NCBI RefSeq assembly: GCF_004379255.2
Contig: NC_056035.1
Location: 22,506,502-22,570,501 of the forward strand
Direction of reading: 5' to 3'
DNA: 64,000 bases
Origin: Salvia splendens
Taxonomy: Eukaryota > Streptophyta > Magnoliopsida > Lamiales > Lamiaceae
Shown: piece by piece, positions 1 through 10,838 of the stretch
Numbering within the stretch: the first letter of the stretch is position 1
Layout: each line of letters begins with the position of its first letter
Position numbers and translations under genes: made by a program
Notes under the pieces: generated by a model
Databases searched by the model: none
What the model saw: only the letters and a program-made list of their open reading frames with translations
What the model was told of the DNA's origin: nothing

Positions 1-744
1 TCTCAATGGAGAATTCTAAGAAAGGTTTTCTTCCTATGGGACATGGCATTGTATTGTCAAAGAAGGATTGTCCTTCTAATGACAAAGAAAGAGACAGCAT
101 GAAAAGGATCCCGTATGCTTCGGCTATAGGATCTATTATGTATGCCATGATTTCTACTAGGCCAGATGTGGCCTATGCGCTTAGCATGACAGGCAGATTT
201 CAGCAAAATCCCGGTGAGGAACATTGAAAAAATGTTAAGACAATTCTTAAGTACCTTAGTTACTGGGTACACTGATGCTAGTTTCCAAACAGACCATGAC
301 GACTATAAGTCTCAGTCTGGATATGTTTTTGTCCTCAATGGTGGACCAATGAGTTGGAATAGTTCCAAACAAGGTACAACTGCCGATTCCACCACCAAAG
401 CCGAGTATATTGCTGCATCTGAAGCTGCCAAAGAAGTTGTTTCTTTGTTAGAGTTCGTTAAAGAACTGGGTGTCATTCCGAGTGCCAATAGTGCAATACC
501 TTTGTATTATGACAACACTGGTACTGTTGCGCAAGCAAAAGAACCCAGAGCTACGAACAGGAACAAGCATGTTCCCAGAAGATATCATCTGATCAGAGAA
601 CTAATTGAAAGAGGCGACATAAAATTAGAAAGAGTACCCACTGATGATAATTTGACTGATCCTTTCACCAAACCGTTATGTATAGCAAAACATAACAAGC
701 ACTTTGAGAGCTTAGGTGTTAAGAATGTTGGTAGATGGCTTTAA
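1..744 (+). pseudogene. Ty1/copia reverse transcriptase end and RNase H, broken
   Basis: This is the 3' part of a copia polyprotein, cut by the window start. Positions 6-227 encode the C-terminal end of reverse transcriptase, including the familiar stretches YASAIGSIMYAM and TRPDVAYA. Positions 250-744 encode RNase H with GYTDASFQTD, the SKQGTTADSTTKAEY block, YDNTG and a terminal DNLTDPFTKPL. The two parts are in different frames. The codon after GEEH is TGA (225-227) where copia proteins have Trp. Soon after KYL, near 258, a segment normally lying before the GYTD motif is missing. So it has a nonsense change plus a small deletion and cannot make an active enzyme. It ends just before a polypurine-like stretch and the LTR at 787. 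The lineage (SIRE- or Tork-like) is an inference. Confidence 0.88.
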
Positions 745-786
745 GTCAGAGAGAGTTACAGTTTTATATGTCTTAGAAACATTTTG

Positions 787-2178
787 TGTTGAGACAATAT
801 TACTTGATCACATTATATGAAAATTTTAATTTTCAATGGGTTTTGTGCACTTATTGGAATAATTGTTTAAAATGTTTGTATTTATTCTAAATATTTGTTC
901 CCTTGAATTATGGCTGTCGTTAATGGTGTGAGACATTAATGATATAGTATAATTCTAAAATAGCCCTAACCAATGATCATCAAGAATGGGATATTGATAA
1001 TATGTTATAGGTTAGCATGGGGTTTGCATCACATTCTTCGAGAATGTAGTTGTTCTCACAACTATGAGATATTAGATACTCGTGATGGACACATGGTATA
1101 CTTTGGAGAGTATTGGTATACCCTACTATTAAACTGTTTTGTTAAGTGTCTACAGTTTATTAGTACATGAAGTATGTAATAGTCCTTGGATCTGAGGTCA
1201 TTACACATTTTGTTTGTTGAGTGGTGTGCTTTGATCTTGTCCAACGCTTTGCCTCCCAAAGGAGGATTGAGACACAGACTTGTGTTGGGTATATCATAAG
1301 ACAAATGGAAATGGTAGTTGAGCCAAGAATGAGATTCATTACTCGATTAGAATTTCGAGAGAACACTCAAATTCTCTATATTACTTGACCATTAAGTCAT
1401 TGGCCAATGCAAAGATATATTCAATTAAAGTAATTGAATATGATCGAATGGGTCATTTAATAAAGATGAGATAAAGTAATTGAGCTATTTGGATGACACA
1501 TGACAAATCTTAGGATCAATCGGGTGGTTCGTGAATGAAAGGATATTACTATAAACTTTGTGTAAAGGCTTGTTTACCGAATTCACGTAAACGTCCTTCA
1601 TATATCGAGCTACGCTGCCAACGCAGTCTAGGAGTTTTGTGCAGACTTCGATTAGATCGTCGTCGATAATGAGGCCTAAAGGGTCGCACTATATGTGTAT
1701 TTTGATCCGCTCAAGGGTACAATGTTAGAGCTGTGTATTATATCTAATGCTAGTCCAAGTGGAAGATTGAAAGATTAATGGGCTAGATTACATTAATAGG
1801 AAATAATTCTATTGGGCTTGGTCCAATGTTACATTTATTCTATTATATATATGCTCTATTGTAGAGAATAGAAGATACAGAAAACCTAATTCTCTAAGAG
1901 AGAAAAGCGGCGCTACGTTCACATGAGATTTCCTAGCTTTCTCTATAGAACGATTGTAACGAGGAATTGTTCCCGCATCGGATCAGAATACACGTGGACT
2001 TCGATAGTAGTTGATTCAATTTGCAGGACACGATCGTAGAAGAAAACACAACAACAAGTAAGATTTAGTTTCGTTGTGTATTACGTGCTCAACTTGCAAT
2101 ATGATTATGAATCTAGATCTGTTATTCTTGTTTGCAATTTACGCTGCGCTCATTAGATGAATACAAGAATTTCTAACA
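787..2178 (+). repeat. 3' LTR of the copia element
   Basis: The segment begins TGTTGAG and ends TTTCTAACA, giving the TG...CA ends expected of an LTR, and it follows the RNase H end by about 40 bases. It has no coding potential and contains a TATA-like stretch near 1845. The 5' mate is outside the window, so the borders rest on terminal motifs only. A fragment of another element starts immediately after, at about 2185. Confidence 0.5.
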
Positions 2179-2184
2179 ACTCGG

Positions 2185-2585
2185 CCATCGATTGCTGGGA
2201 TTGGGCTATGCGATCCTTGAGAGCTTTCAATGTTGACTTGTGCTCCTCCAAAAGGTCTGCCACGGTCAAGTTATGCGAAGGCAGGTATAAGTAGCGAATA
2301 AATTAGGAGGTTCCTTCCATAGAGCGCTTGAAACGGGGACTACCATTCAAGCTACAGTTAATAGCCAATTTGGCCCGCGGAAGGAGAAGAAACCACCTAT
2401 TTGGGCGATCATAAGTGAAGGCTCGAAAATACTTTTCTAATGCTCAGTTCGTGACCTTAGATTGGTCATCTGTCTAGGATGATAAGCCACTGTAAACTGC
2501 TGTTTCGTGCCACTTAGAGATAACAACTCATTCCATAAATCACTCATAAAAATAGAATCACAATCAATAGCTTGGTCTCCATGGT
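2185..2585 (-). pseudogene. Ty3/gypsy integrase fragment (frameshifted)
   Basis: Read on the minus strand from 2585 downward, several frames give integrase pieces in the correct order: DSIFMSDLWNEL, then LSGTKQQFTVAYHP, then a degenerate DGQTEV-like block followed by ALEKYFRAF and PNRW, then SPFQALYGREPP, and finally ADLLEEHKSTLKALKDR. These match the second half of the catalytic core and the C-terminal part of Ty3/gypsy integrases. At least three frame changes separate them, so it is a dead relic. The left edge coincides with the end of the copia LTR, suggesting that the copia element inserted into or was joined to this older one. Confidence 0.75.
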
Positions 2586-3656
2586 CTGATTATTTATCTC
2601 CATCAAGTTTGAAACCTGACAAATCTATGTTCTTACACAAATACCCTCGTATTAGCATATTTTTTTACACAAATATCCTTTGTTTTTATTTCTCTTCATC
2701 CGTTCCACCGTTCCACTATTCACAAAAAACTGATCTCAACTCCACGACAAGAATGTGCAGATTGGCAAAAAAAAGGGGTATGTGAGCCTTTATTCTAGCG
2801 GCAAGAAGCTTAGACATTATTGTATGAGGTGCCAAGTTCGAGCCCTCTTGACATTAGTTGTAATTGCCTTCTTTCTATAGGAGTTTATTTTTAAAAAAAT
2901 AAAAAATTTGCAAAAAAAACAATCGCAATTCTCAAATTGAACCCCGATAGTGATGCCTTGTTGTTACGTTCTCCCTCTAACTAAATCCTAACAAATACCT
3001 AGCCACACGTAAATCCTAAACTACATATGCAATCAAAATGAAATAACAACTCGACACTCTCTCCATATCTCCATTCTTCACAAACTTATCTCTGTTCTAT
3101 TTTCTTTCATGTTTATCTTCTCATTTGCAATTACAATGCATCAAGTTTTATCTACATATTTTAATAAACAAGAACTGTGTTTTTTTAGCACAAGTTTTAT
3201 CTACACATTTTAATAAACAAAAACTGTGTTTTTTTAGCACAATGAAGCTTAATAAAGAAAATAACATTCATTAAGAAAAACAACTACATTTAAAAGTACC
3301 ATATGCTAAAATCATAAATTTAAACAAAATAAACTACACATCGTGTTTCTTAACAAAAAAAACACAAGCTAAAACGCAAGCACTAGATAAACCTTGCTAC
3401 CAAGCAACATAAATAAGGCTTTCATTGTCATACCTCAACCTCTCTGACGTAACAAATTTATAATAAACAAATATTCTTTCTGTTCCATAAAAAAATCATA
3501 AAATAGAAACGACACAATCTCTGCTTTTTCTTGCTATTATTTTACTCTATCTTCATCAACTCACAAAATAATGTATATAATCATACACAATACAATGCAT
3601 ATATCATAAATAATTTCATATCCGTATGCACATGCCTATGTATTCCTTTTTATTAT
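2586..3656. other. AT-rich spacer with a possible SINE
   Basis: No gene is visible. Around 2790-2880 there is a tRNA-like arrangement: a box-A-like TCTAGCGGCAAGAAGC and, about 40 bases later, a box-B-like AAGTTCGAGCCC, followed by a T-rich tail. This suggests a diverged SINE, at low confidence. A 39-bp AT-rich motif ending TTTTTTAGCACA is directly repeated near 3157-3241. Confidence 0.3.
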
Positions 3657-3979
3657 TATGTGACGGATCAAGTCAGGTATCTGCTCGGGATTTTCATTGT
3701 ATACGACCCGTAGGTCCCTTTTATTTATTTGATCTTTCCACGAACGCCCCTCTTTGTATTGACCTTTCCACGAAGGCCCATCTTTGCTATTTGTATTGAC
3801 CTTTCCACGAAGATCCCTCTTTGTATTGACCTTTCCACAAAGGCCATTCTTTGCTCTTTGTATTGATCTTTCCACGAAGGTCCCTCTTTGCTCTTTTGTT
3901 TGACCCGTAGGTCTATTATCATTGTATATGACCCTTAGGTCTATTGCCATTGTATATCAGATCCAGGGCAAGACCGTCA
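3657..3979. repeat. Minisatellite of about 30- and 37-bp units, with inverted ends
   Basis: Five units starting GAYCTTTCCACRAAGG follow one another at about 3730, 3759, 3798, 3828 and 3864, with alternating lengths of about 30 and 37 bases. They are flanked by GACCCGTAGGTC (3704, 3902) and GACCCTTAGGTC (3930), each next to CATTGTATAY. The outermost ends, TATGTGACGG at 3657 and CCGTCACATA at 3970, are inverted copies. The open reading frames across it on the minus strand are products of the repetition. TGTGACGG resembles the start of some plant Ty3/gypsy LTRs, so this may be an internal array of an LTR. Confidence 0.7.
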
Positions 3980-4576
3980 CATATCCTCTTTAATCATATG
4001 ATTCATGTAATTTTAATAATATAATATATAAAACATATCAACTCTATCAATTGCATATCCATATCGTATTCCATCAAATAATTCCTATACCGTATAAAAT
4101 ATATTCATTACACCAATCATATATTCATATCATATTCTACCATAGATATCAAATAAGCCATACTAATATTATTTTCACAACATATTCCAATTATTCACTT
4201 TAGTCAAATACATAGCAAATAATCACATAACATATATGAAACTAAAAAACTAAATAATCACATAACATATATGAAACTAAAAAACTAAAAGCGTAATTTA
4301 TACATAGATTATGATAGGCAATCTAACTGAATTCCAAATTCCTCTTTTCATTCTGCAATCCTTTATCTGTCGAATTCACATGCTCCCCATTTTTCTTATC
4401 CACAAATATTTCTTTTGCATCGCTTAAATCTAAAATGAAATTTAAGTTTATGCTTTAATTTTTCATTCTCTCCCTCTTCTTTTTTTTTCGTCGAAAAACC
4501 CCTTTTCTTTTTTTTTCCTGATAAAACTCCCCTTCCTTCCTATAAAAAAATATTCATCACCTATATACTACACACG
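3980..4576. other. AT-rich spacer, no gene seen
   Basis: The stretch is strongly AT-rich with short direct repeats, for example a 32-base piece starting AAATAATCACATAACA that occurs twice near 4217-4285. No coding signal or structured element was recognised. Confidence 0.5.
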
Positions 4577-4894
4577 TCAAATGCATGAGACGATATGGCC
4601 AGCTCCTCCCCTTATTTTCTCTACGCGCGTCCCAGTTTGTAACCAAATACATATACATGTAAGGAGCTGGCCATATAACCAATCAGTGGTAGGGAAGTCC
4701 AGTTTCATAGCATCTTCAAGTTTGAAGAGGTATCTGTTTCTGAAATCATTTTCCGAATTCCATCCTTGCCCAATTATGTCCTTCAAAAAAGCTAGTAGGA
4801 CTTTTTCTTCACAATAAGTATAGCCACGTCTTGTCTTTTCACTCTTGGGCTTGTTATGCCCTATATCACTACCACTTGCGGAACCTACATCCAT
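4577..4894 (-). pseudogene. Myb/SANT-like DNA-binding domain fragment
   Basis: The minus-strand frame (105 codons, ATG at 4894) encodes RRGYTYCEEKVLLAFLKD, then GWNSENDFRNRYLFKLEDAM and LDFPTTDW. This is the start of the plant Myb/SANT-like domain (Myb_DNA-bind_3 type) found in L10-interacting-MYB-like proteins and in ORF1 of PIF-type transposons. After the DFPTTDW part the similarity stops and the frame runs into unrelated sequence. The break coincides with a 15-base inverted repeat (ATATGGCCAGCTCCT at 4592, complement at 4662). No further exons were found on this strand, so it is called a fragment. Confidence 0.55.
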
Positions 4895-6239
4895 GAAGAC
4901 CGAAAACGTAAAATATTCTCAATGAAATGAAGATTACAATACAACACAACACTGAGAAACTCTTTCGCTAATCTACCTCAATCAAATGAAAAAACACATA
5001 ATAGCTCTCATGGAATGAACTTGTGTATCTCTCACTAACTCTTTCTCTCTCACCAGAGGATTCTGTTTACATAGTATAATACCCAATTTCAAATATTATA
5101 CCCAATCTCTTTAAACAATGCATTATATGAGTAAATCAAGAACGACCACTTTACAATTGAATAATAAATTTTTATGGAGTCTCACACATAATCTCATACC
5201 TTGTGTCCTTTGAGTACCATCGACAACCATTTTTTAACCTTGATGCTCAGTCATGCCTAACCCAACAACGAAAAGAACCGATTAATGCACAAAACAAACA
5301 ATACGAATTTCACATGGGAAATTAATGCATGAAACAAACACTATAAATTTTGTATACCTCATGTTGCAACTTTTTGTTGGACTGTAAATTAGGCAAATGA
5401 GATGAGTCCTATTTGTAAAAGACTTGGAGATGGAGACCTGCTTCATGAACTAAACGTGGAGAGGGTGGGATTAAAATGGCTGAAACACTTGAGAAGTGGA
5501 GCGATGGAATGCATAATGGAGACTTGAGAGTTGAGAGAGTGGAGTAATGGAGAAAGAGGTTGCATAACTAACGTGGATGGAGGTTACACGCCTTTTTCTT
5601 AATTTTAAAAGTAACTCTAAGGCATGTTCAAGTTATGTGAAATGATCAGATATGAGTGCAATTCTGAGCCTGTTCAAGTTACAACATTTAAATGCTGCGA
5701 GCCCGAGGAATAAATATGGGCCCGCACTGTGGAATACGCCTAATTCAAAACTTTTCATTTCTTGTCTTGAATTTCGGATCCAGAAACAAAGCGAAGATTA
5801 CCGTTTTGCTCTGAGAATGTTGAATCAAGACAGTTCCCCTCATTTTCTCCGCTTACAGAAAAATGGCAAAGTGTATTAAACATTCAAATCTCCAACATGC
5901 ATACATCCCAGTCTCTCATTTATTTAGTTAGTTGATTTGAAGTATGATTGAAGTGAATCCATACCAAATCAAGACTTCTTTCCTCATGAATTAAAGTCCA
6001 TTAGTGGGTGGAAATTGTAATGAGTTTTGCCTGCAAGCGATGCGATGCTACCATTAATAGAGGGTGTGAAGATGCAATGAAGGAATGGGTGGATAAGTGT
6101 CATTCAATATTAATCACGTTCCTCCTACTTAAACACATCATTTGCGTTGCTAATTTCACAAACTTGAGCAACATACACAACCACCGTAACACAAAGATGA
6201 CCATCCCTCCACAATCAGATTTCTTCTACAAAGGCTAAT
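4895..6239. other. Spacer, no gene recognised
   Basis: Several short open frames exist (for example 5652-5879 and 6008-6238) but none shows a recognisable domain or continuation. The motif GTTCAAGTTA occurs twice about 40 bases apart, near 5628 and 5671, and may mark a transposon end. Confidence 0.4.
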
Positions 6240-6900
6240 GATCTCCGGCATGTGACGGTGTGTTGCCTCATCATATTGAAGGGAGAGACACATTGGTCGA
6301 AGTTCGTCTCCCTTCATGGTTCCTACTTACGGTCGCGGGAGTGGATCCAGAACAAAAAAGGTTTCAAATTCTCCGAGTTTGAGCTTAAGGATCGGGTCAA
6401 CCTTTTGTGGAAGCGGTACTACACATTCAAAGCTGTCCTCCCCATCCGAGGTGCGTACTGGCACCGGATGATTCACGGGATAATATGTTGAAGAACCCAT
6501 TTACGCACTCCTCGCATGTGTGTTTGGGTTCGATGACTTAAAGGTCCAGGGACAAAAGGAGGTGGACGTCATCTCTGACAACACCGAAAAGATTTATCCG
6601 GGATGAAATCATAACCACCGAACTTGTGGAAGGAGAAGATGAGGTTAACTCTCCGACCGTGTTCCCTGGCCCAAACGTCGGCCGGAAGTTGTTCGAGGAT
6701 GACACAGAGCCCAATGATCGCAAGTCCACTACCGATGGTGGGATCTACTTCAGAGACCTAGGATCGCAAGTCCACTGCTTATGGTCGGACGAGATGCTGC
6801 AAACTCGGGAGGAGAAGAGAAGGATGCTACCTAACCCCACCCCCTGTACCATCTCACGTTGTGGCCGGGCCTTCAACCTTGAAGTCGCCTCATAAGTTCG
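6240..6900 (+). pseudogene. Myb/SANT-like protein relic
   Basis: Positions 6252-6490 encode THWSKFVSLHGSYLRSREWI, then FELKDRVNLLWKRYYTFKAV and RGAYWH, typical of the second half of a Myb/SANT-like domain. After a frame change at about 6470 the expected DNMLKNPFTHSS and then FGFDDLKVQG can be read, each in a different frame. An acidic, low-complexity region follows (6626-6895). At least two frameshifts are needed, so this is a pseudogene. The family is shared by host genes and PIF/Harbinger ORF1 proteins, and the neighbouring Harbinger cluster makes a transposon origin plausible but unproven. Confidence 0.6.
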
Positions 6901-7672
6901 TGCGGGTCAAACTCCCCGATTAAGTGGTGGCCACATATTGTTAAACACCCATGAGCTCCCAGAAGCTGGGTTGGGTGAAGTCCTTCAGTTATTTAGCCAC
7001 ATGAATGAAGGGTGTTGACATGCAAAGTGTGGAAAAGGCCTTCCATTTTGATTGCTTCCTCCATTTATGTGTGTAAAAATTATGTCTATTATGTGTGGTG
7101 TTACGTTGTGTGTCAAAGCTATGTAAATAATAATCTTTTGTAGCTATTATGAAGGTGGTTCAGATGGTGGCCAGTAGGGAAGTAATTTATTGTGTCGCTG
7201 TAGTTGTTGTCTTCGAATTACACTATTGTAGTAGATTCATTGTGGACATCACTTGTATAAGGTGAGGTGGTTCTGTGATGTCGTTAATTAAAGTGTCCAA
7301 TGAATTAGATAAGAAATCGCTGAAGATTAACAACTTAGAAGATGCTTATAAAAGGCACATAGTCATTGCCTATTTCACACACTTGCAAGAAAAACTAAAA
7401 GAAGGCTCTGTATTTACTTCGAACCCAAATGCAAATTAAATCATCTGCCACTGATATTAATCCCAAAATCACACCCATAAAGTTGTTCGTGCACTAGCAC
7501 CGGCAATAAGGTTAAGTACATACCCAAAAGTACTAGATTGTTTAAAGCCACACTCCACTATGCACGTATATAAAACTGTGTTCTAGTTGGGGATGGGTCT
7601 GTGCAGCGACTCGGGACGCCGAAGGGGCATGAGGCTGAGCTCGGTTGCGGCCCGACAAGGCGTTCCGAGCTA
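6901..7672. other. Spacer, no gene seen
   Basis: AT-rich until about 7590, then abruptly GC-rich up to the first Harbinger end. The GC-rich part (about 7590-7670) resembles the GC-rich subterminal DNA of the adjoining Harbinger elements and could be a remnant of another copy. Confidence 0.35.
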
Positions 7673-7675
7673 TTA

Positions 7676-9284
7676 GAGCATCCTTAATGCGCGGGGCCGG
7701 GCTGCAATGAGCGAGTCCCGGCCCGTGCATGGCGTTGGAGGGGAGAAAGTTCCGGCACAGGCCGGTCCCGGGGCTGCAGTTGCGGCCTGGGGACGCCGGG
7801 GTCCGACCTGACCGGCGTTAAGTGTGCCCGGGCCGCAACGAACGCGTCCCGGCCCAGCGTTAGATGCTCTCCGGGCCGGGCCGCAAGTCCTCAAAAATTT
7901 ATTTTTTTAAAAAATTTTTGTCTATAAATACTGAATATTTTGCCAACATTCTTCCGCACTTTACCCATTTCAATACTCTTGTATTGCCATATTTTTGGCT
8001 TCTATGGAGTGGTTTAACAGCGATGAACGAGTTCGTCAACGCCAACAATTGGTACGTGCCGCCATCACCCCCATCGCATACGACGCCTAGTCTGGGGGTG
8101 ACTAGCAATATCGACATAACATCGTCAGTTAGCACTGATGAGTACGAGATCAGTGATATGGAGCCCGCTGAAGGGAGGGGCAAGGGCAAGGTTGCGGATG
8201 ATGAGGGGCCGAAGAAGTATAGTCCGCACGAGACATTGTGGCTGGCCAAGAACTTCGTCGACGTCTCCGAGGATCCTATCATCGGCAACCAGCAGAGCGG
8301 CAAGGTGTTCTGGCAGCGGATTGCGGAGAAGTACAATGTTGGTCGTCCTAGAGGGTCACTCGAGCGTAGCTACGTGAAGCTGCGCAAGCATTGAAGTCGG
8401 GTCCAGAAGGAGATGAACAAGTGGAATGGCAAGTGGACCAACGTAATCCGGATGTGGCCGAGCGGGCACAGTGAGATGGACCTCGTGGAGAAGGCCAAGG
8501 CGGAGTTCTTCGCTGACGGGAAGAAGCACTTCAAGTACTTCGACGTTTGGAAGATTGTTGAGAAGAGCCCGAAGTACATCGGTGGGGCCGAACCGACGAC
8601 AAGTGGGGCGCTGAAGAGAACCAAAGTTTCCACCGCCGGAAACTACTCTTCGAGCGAAGAAGGTCCGGCAATTAACCTCAACGTGACGGACGACGACATC
8701 TTCTTCTCATCCCCTAGCACTCAAAGCAGTCCGGTGGGAACAAAGACGACAAAGAGGAAAGCGAAGGGGAAGGAAACTGCGAGCTACTCCGCTATGCCGC
8801 CACCGCCGCCCAATCAGTCTCTGGATAAGATCTCCGACTCTATGTCGGAGATGAGTATTACCTGGAGGATGAGCCAGCTGACGGAGTTGACATCGAGGGA
8901 TACCTCGACAATGTTAGAGTTCGATTTCGAGTTGCACCATGAGATGATCGCCTACCTTCGCGCACAAATGAAGAAGTAGTAGTTTTATCCTTTTTAAAAA
9001 AAAATGTATGACTTGTATTTTTATTTTCTATGATTTTTAATTTGTTTTGTCTAGCATTTGTAATTTTAATTTCTACTGAACAATGTATTTTCCCGATTTG
9101 AATTGTTCAACATATTGCATTTACGAGTAAAATAGGTTGAAGTTGTGAATAGTGCAAATTATTAGTTGTGGCCCGGGTTGGGGCCTGCAGGGTTAGAGCA
9201 GTTGCGGTCTGGGACTCAAATTTAGGGGAATGATGACGTGGAGGGGACTTGGGGCCTGAATCCGGGCCAGGGTTAAGGATGCTC
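7676..9284 (+). mobile_element. PIF/Harbinger-type element carrying only ORF1
   Basis: The ends are inverted: GAGCATCCTTAA on the left and TTAAGGATGCTC on the right. Both are flanked by TTA (7673-7675 and 9285-9287), the 3-bp TWA target duplication typical of PIF/Harbinger. The 1.6-kb element has GC-rich subterminal DNA and one gene (8023-8979, ORF1-like). There is no DDE transposase, so it could move only with a transposase supplied elsewhere. Its right-hand target triplet is also the left-hand triplet of the next element. Confidence 0.85.
8023..8979 (+). pseudogene. PIF/Harbinger ORF1 (Myb/trihelix-like) with one stop codon
   Basis: The reading frame from ATG 8023 to TAG 8979 (318 codons) is interrupted once, by TGA at 8392-8394. 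It resumes in the same frame, and the family has Trp there (LRKH-W-SRVQKEMNKWNG), so a single TGG-to-TGA change broke it. The N-terminal third is acidic and low in complexity. Residues about 70-170 hold the DNA-binding region (ETLWLAKNFVDVSEDPIIG, FWQRIAEKYN, RSYVKLRKH). The C-terminal part has a basic KRKAKGK patch, a PPPPP run and a helical tail ending in LRAQMKK. In PIF/Harbinger elements ORF1 binds DNA and helps the transposase enter the nucleus. Such proteins are often misnamed glutathione S-transferase T3-like in plant databases. Confidence 0.8.
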
Positions 9285-9287
9285 TTA

Positions 9288-9963
9288 GAGAATCACTAAC
9301 GCCGCGGGCTGGATCAGACCATACCTGGGTATGGGTCCTGGCCTGCGGCCTGGCGCGATGGAGGATGGCGAGGAGCGGCCCAGGACACGCCTGGTGCCGC
9401 AGTTGAGGCCTGGGGAAGCTCCCCGTTGCGGCCCGGCTCGGGGTTGGAGGATACGGGGCCTTATCCGGTGCGTCCCGGCCCGGCGTTGGAGGCCCTTCGG
9501 GCTGGACCCAAGCCTCAATTTCTATTTTTTTTAGTTTGGAAGAGGAAGAAGAGGGAAAGAGGAGAGGAAGAAGAGGGAGATGAGCAATGGAAGAGAGTTG
9601 TTTTTCTTTCTTTCTTTTATGTTTTCATTTTTATTTTATTTTATAGTAAAATTTATAATTATATGTTGGAAATTTGAAAGTGGAGCTCTTATTTTTGATT
9701 TTCTTATTTTGATCAATTTTTTAATTTCTATTTTATAATTTATTATTTTTTAATTAAAAATGAATTTCTCATGTTATAAATGCTCAATGTTTTCAATTTT
9801 TACAAGTAAAATGAGTTGGAGTTGTGAATAGTACAATTTAATAGTTGGGGCATGGATGAGGTCTGCAAGGTTAGAGGAGTTGTAGCATAGGACTAAAATT
9901 TAGGGGAGTGATGACGTGGGGGGGGACTTGTGGCCTGAATCTAGGTCGGGGTTGTGGATGCTC
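9288..9963 (+). mobile_element. Non-autonomous Harbinger relative, second in tandem
   Basis: It starts GAGAATCACTAACGCCG directly after the TTA at 9285-9287 and ends GTTGTGGATGCTC before a TTA at 9964-9966. The last 70 bases match the end of the first element (shared ATGACGTGG, GGGGACTTG and GCCTGAAT). The interior is GC-rich on the left and AT-rich on the right and has no transposase or ORF1 sequence. Frames at 9331-9677 are by-products of GC-rich DNA. Confidence 0.75.
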
Positions 9964-9966
9964 TTA

Positions 9967-10443
9967 GGCCGCGCCCCATTGCAGCCCGGCCGGTGTTGTG
10001 GGCGCTCGGGCCGGACCCGGACCTCGACCCCGACCCCATTTTTTTAATTAAAAATTGATTTTTAAATTTTTATTACCTATTTGAACTCCACAACATTTTC
10101 ATTCCTTCTACACTATTCCTATAAATTTTTTGAAATTTAATTGTACAAAGTTTTCAATTTTTTGAAATTATAATTTTGGAATTTTTTAAACTTGTAATTT
10201 TTAATTTATAGGGTTTTGTAAATTTTTTAAAATTTCTAGGGTTTGTATGAACAATAAATTTTTTAAAATATAATTGTCAACGTTTTCAATTTTAAGAGTA
10301 AAATAGTTGGAAGTTGTGAATAGCAAATTGATGTTTGTGGCCTGAATGGGGCATGTAGGGTTGTGGCTTGGTGCAGAAAATGAGGAGAATGATGACATAG
10401 AAGGGACTTAGAACCTGTATCCGGGACGTGGTTGGGGATGTTC
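9967..10443 (+). mobile_element. Non-autonomous Harbinger relative, third in tandem
   Basis: The right end (GATGACATAG, AAGGGACTTAG, GTTGGGGATGTTC before TAA at 10444-10446) is a diverged copy of the ends of the two elements to its left. The left end starts in GC-rich subterminal DNA right after TTA 9964-9966 without a clear GAGCATCC terminus, so it is probably truncated. Confidence 0.6.
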
Positions 10444-10775
10444 TAATACCTCCTCAAATACTCTTCCATTGGAACATTAAGTTTTATGACGAAGAGATAA
10501 ATATGATAGCTACACGCTAGAGTGTTAAATATACTTTTCCTTTCTTATTTTTATTAACAGATATCCCGAAATTTGATATAATATGTATATATATTTTTTA
10601 ATATATTTGATCTTAAATCTTTCTAGTAGTTAAAACATAAAATAAATTGGTAGAGAGAATAATAGGTGTCCGAGTACAGTAAAATGCGAAATACAGTAAA
10701 TATGATACGCACTAACTATATATATTGAGTATAATAGCGGCAGTCGCCTGTCTCCCTAAACCCTCGGCCAAATTT

Positions 10776-10784
10776 AAACCCTAG
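10776..10784 (+). promoter_or_regulatory. Telo-box in NOP58 promoter or leader
   Basis: AAACCCTAG lies 55 bases before the NOP58 start codon, with a near-copy (AAACCCTCGG) about 20 bases upstream. This motif is known from plant promoters of ribosomal-protein and ribosome-biogenesis genes, where it boosts expression in dividing cells. That matches the product of the gene it precedes. Confidence 0.65.
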
Positions 10785-10838
10785 AGGTTGCGGCGGTGGA
10801 GTTTGTGTCGTCGGAGTTCTGCTGCAACCAAAGCTAAT

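Noticed and set aside
2507..2785. Plus-strand frame of 92 codons
   Set aside because: It overlaps the minus-strand gypsy integrase relic at its start and shows no domain.
3636..3950. Minus-strand frames with repeated GKVNTK-type sequence
   Set aside because: Result of the minisatellite; no start signal or homology.
7542..7894. Arg/Pro/Ala-rich frames near the left end of the first Harbinger element
   Set aside because: By-products of GC-rich subterminal DNA; no conserved domain.
9285..9677. GC-rich open frames at 9285-9677 on both strands
   Set aside because: They lie within the non-autonomous Harbinger element and overlap each other; no recognisable protein.
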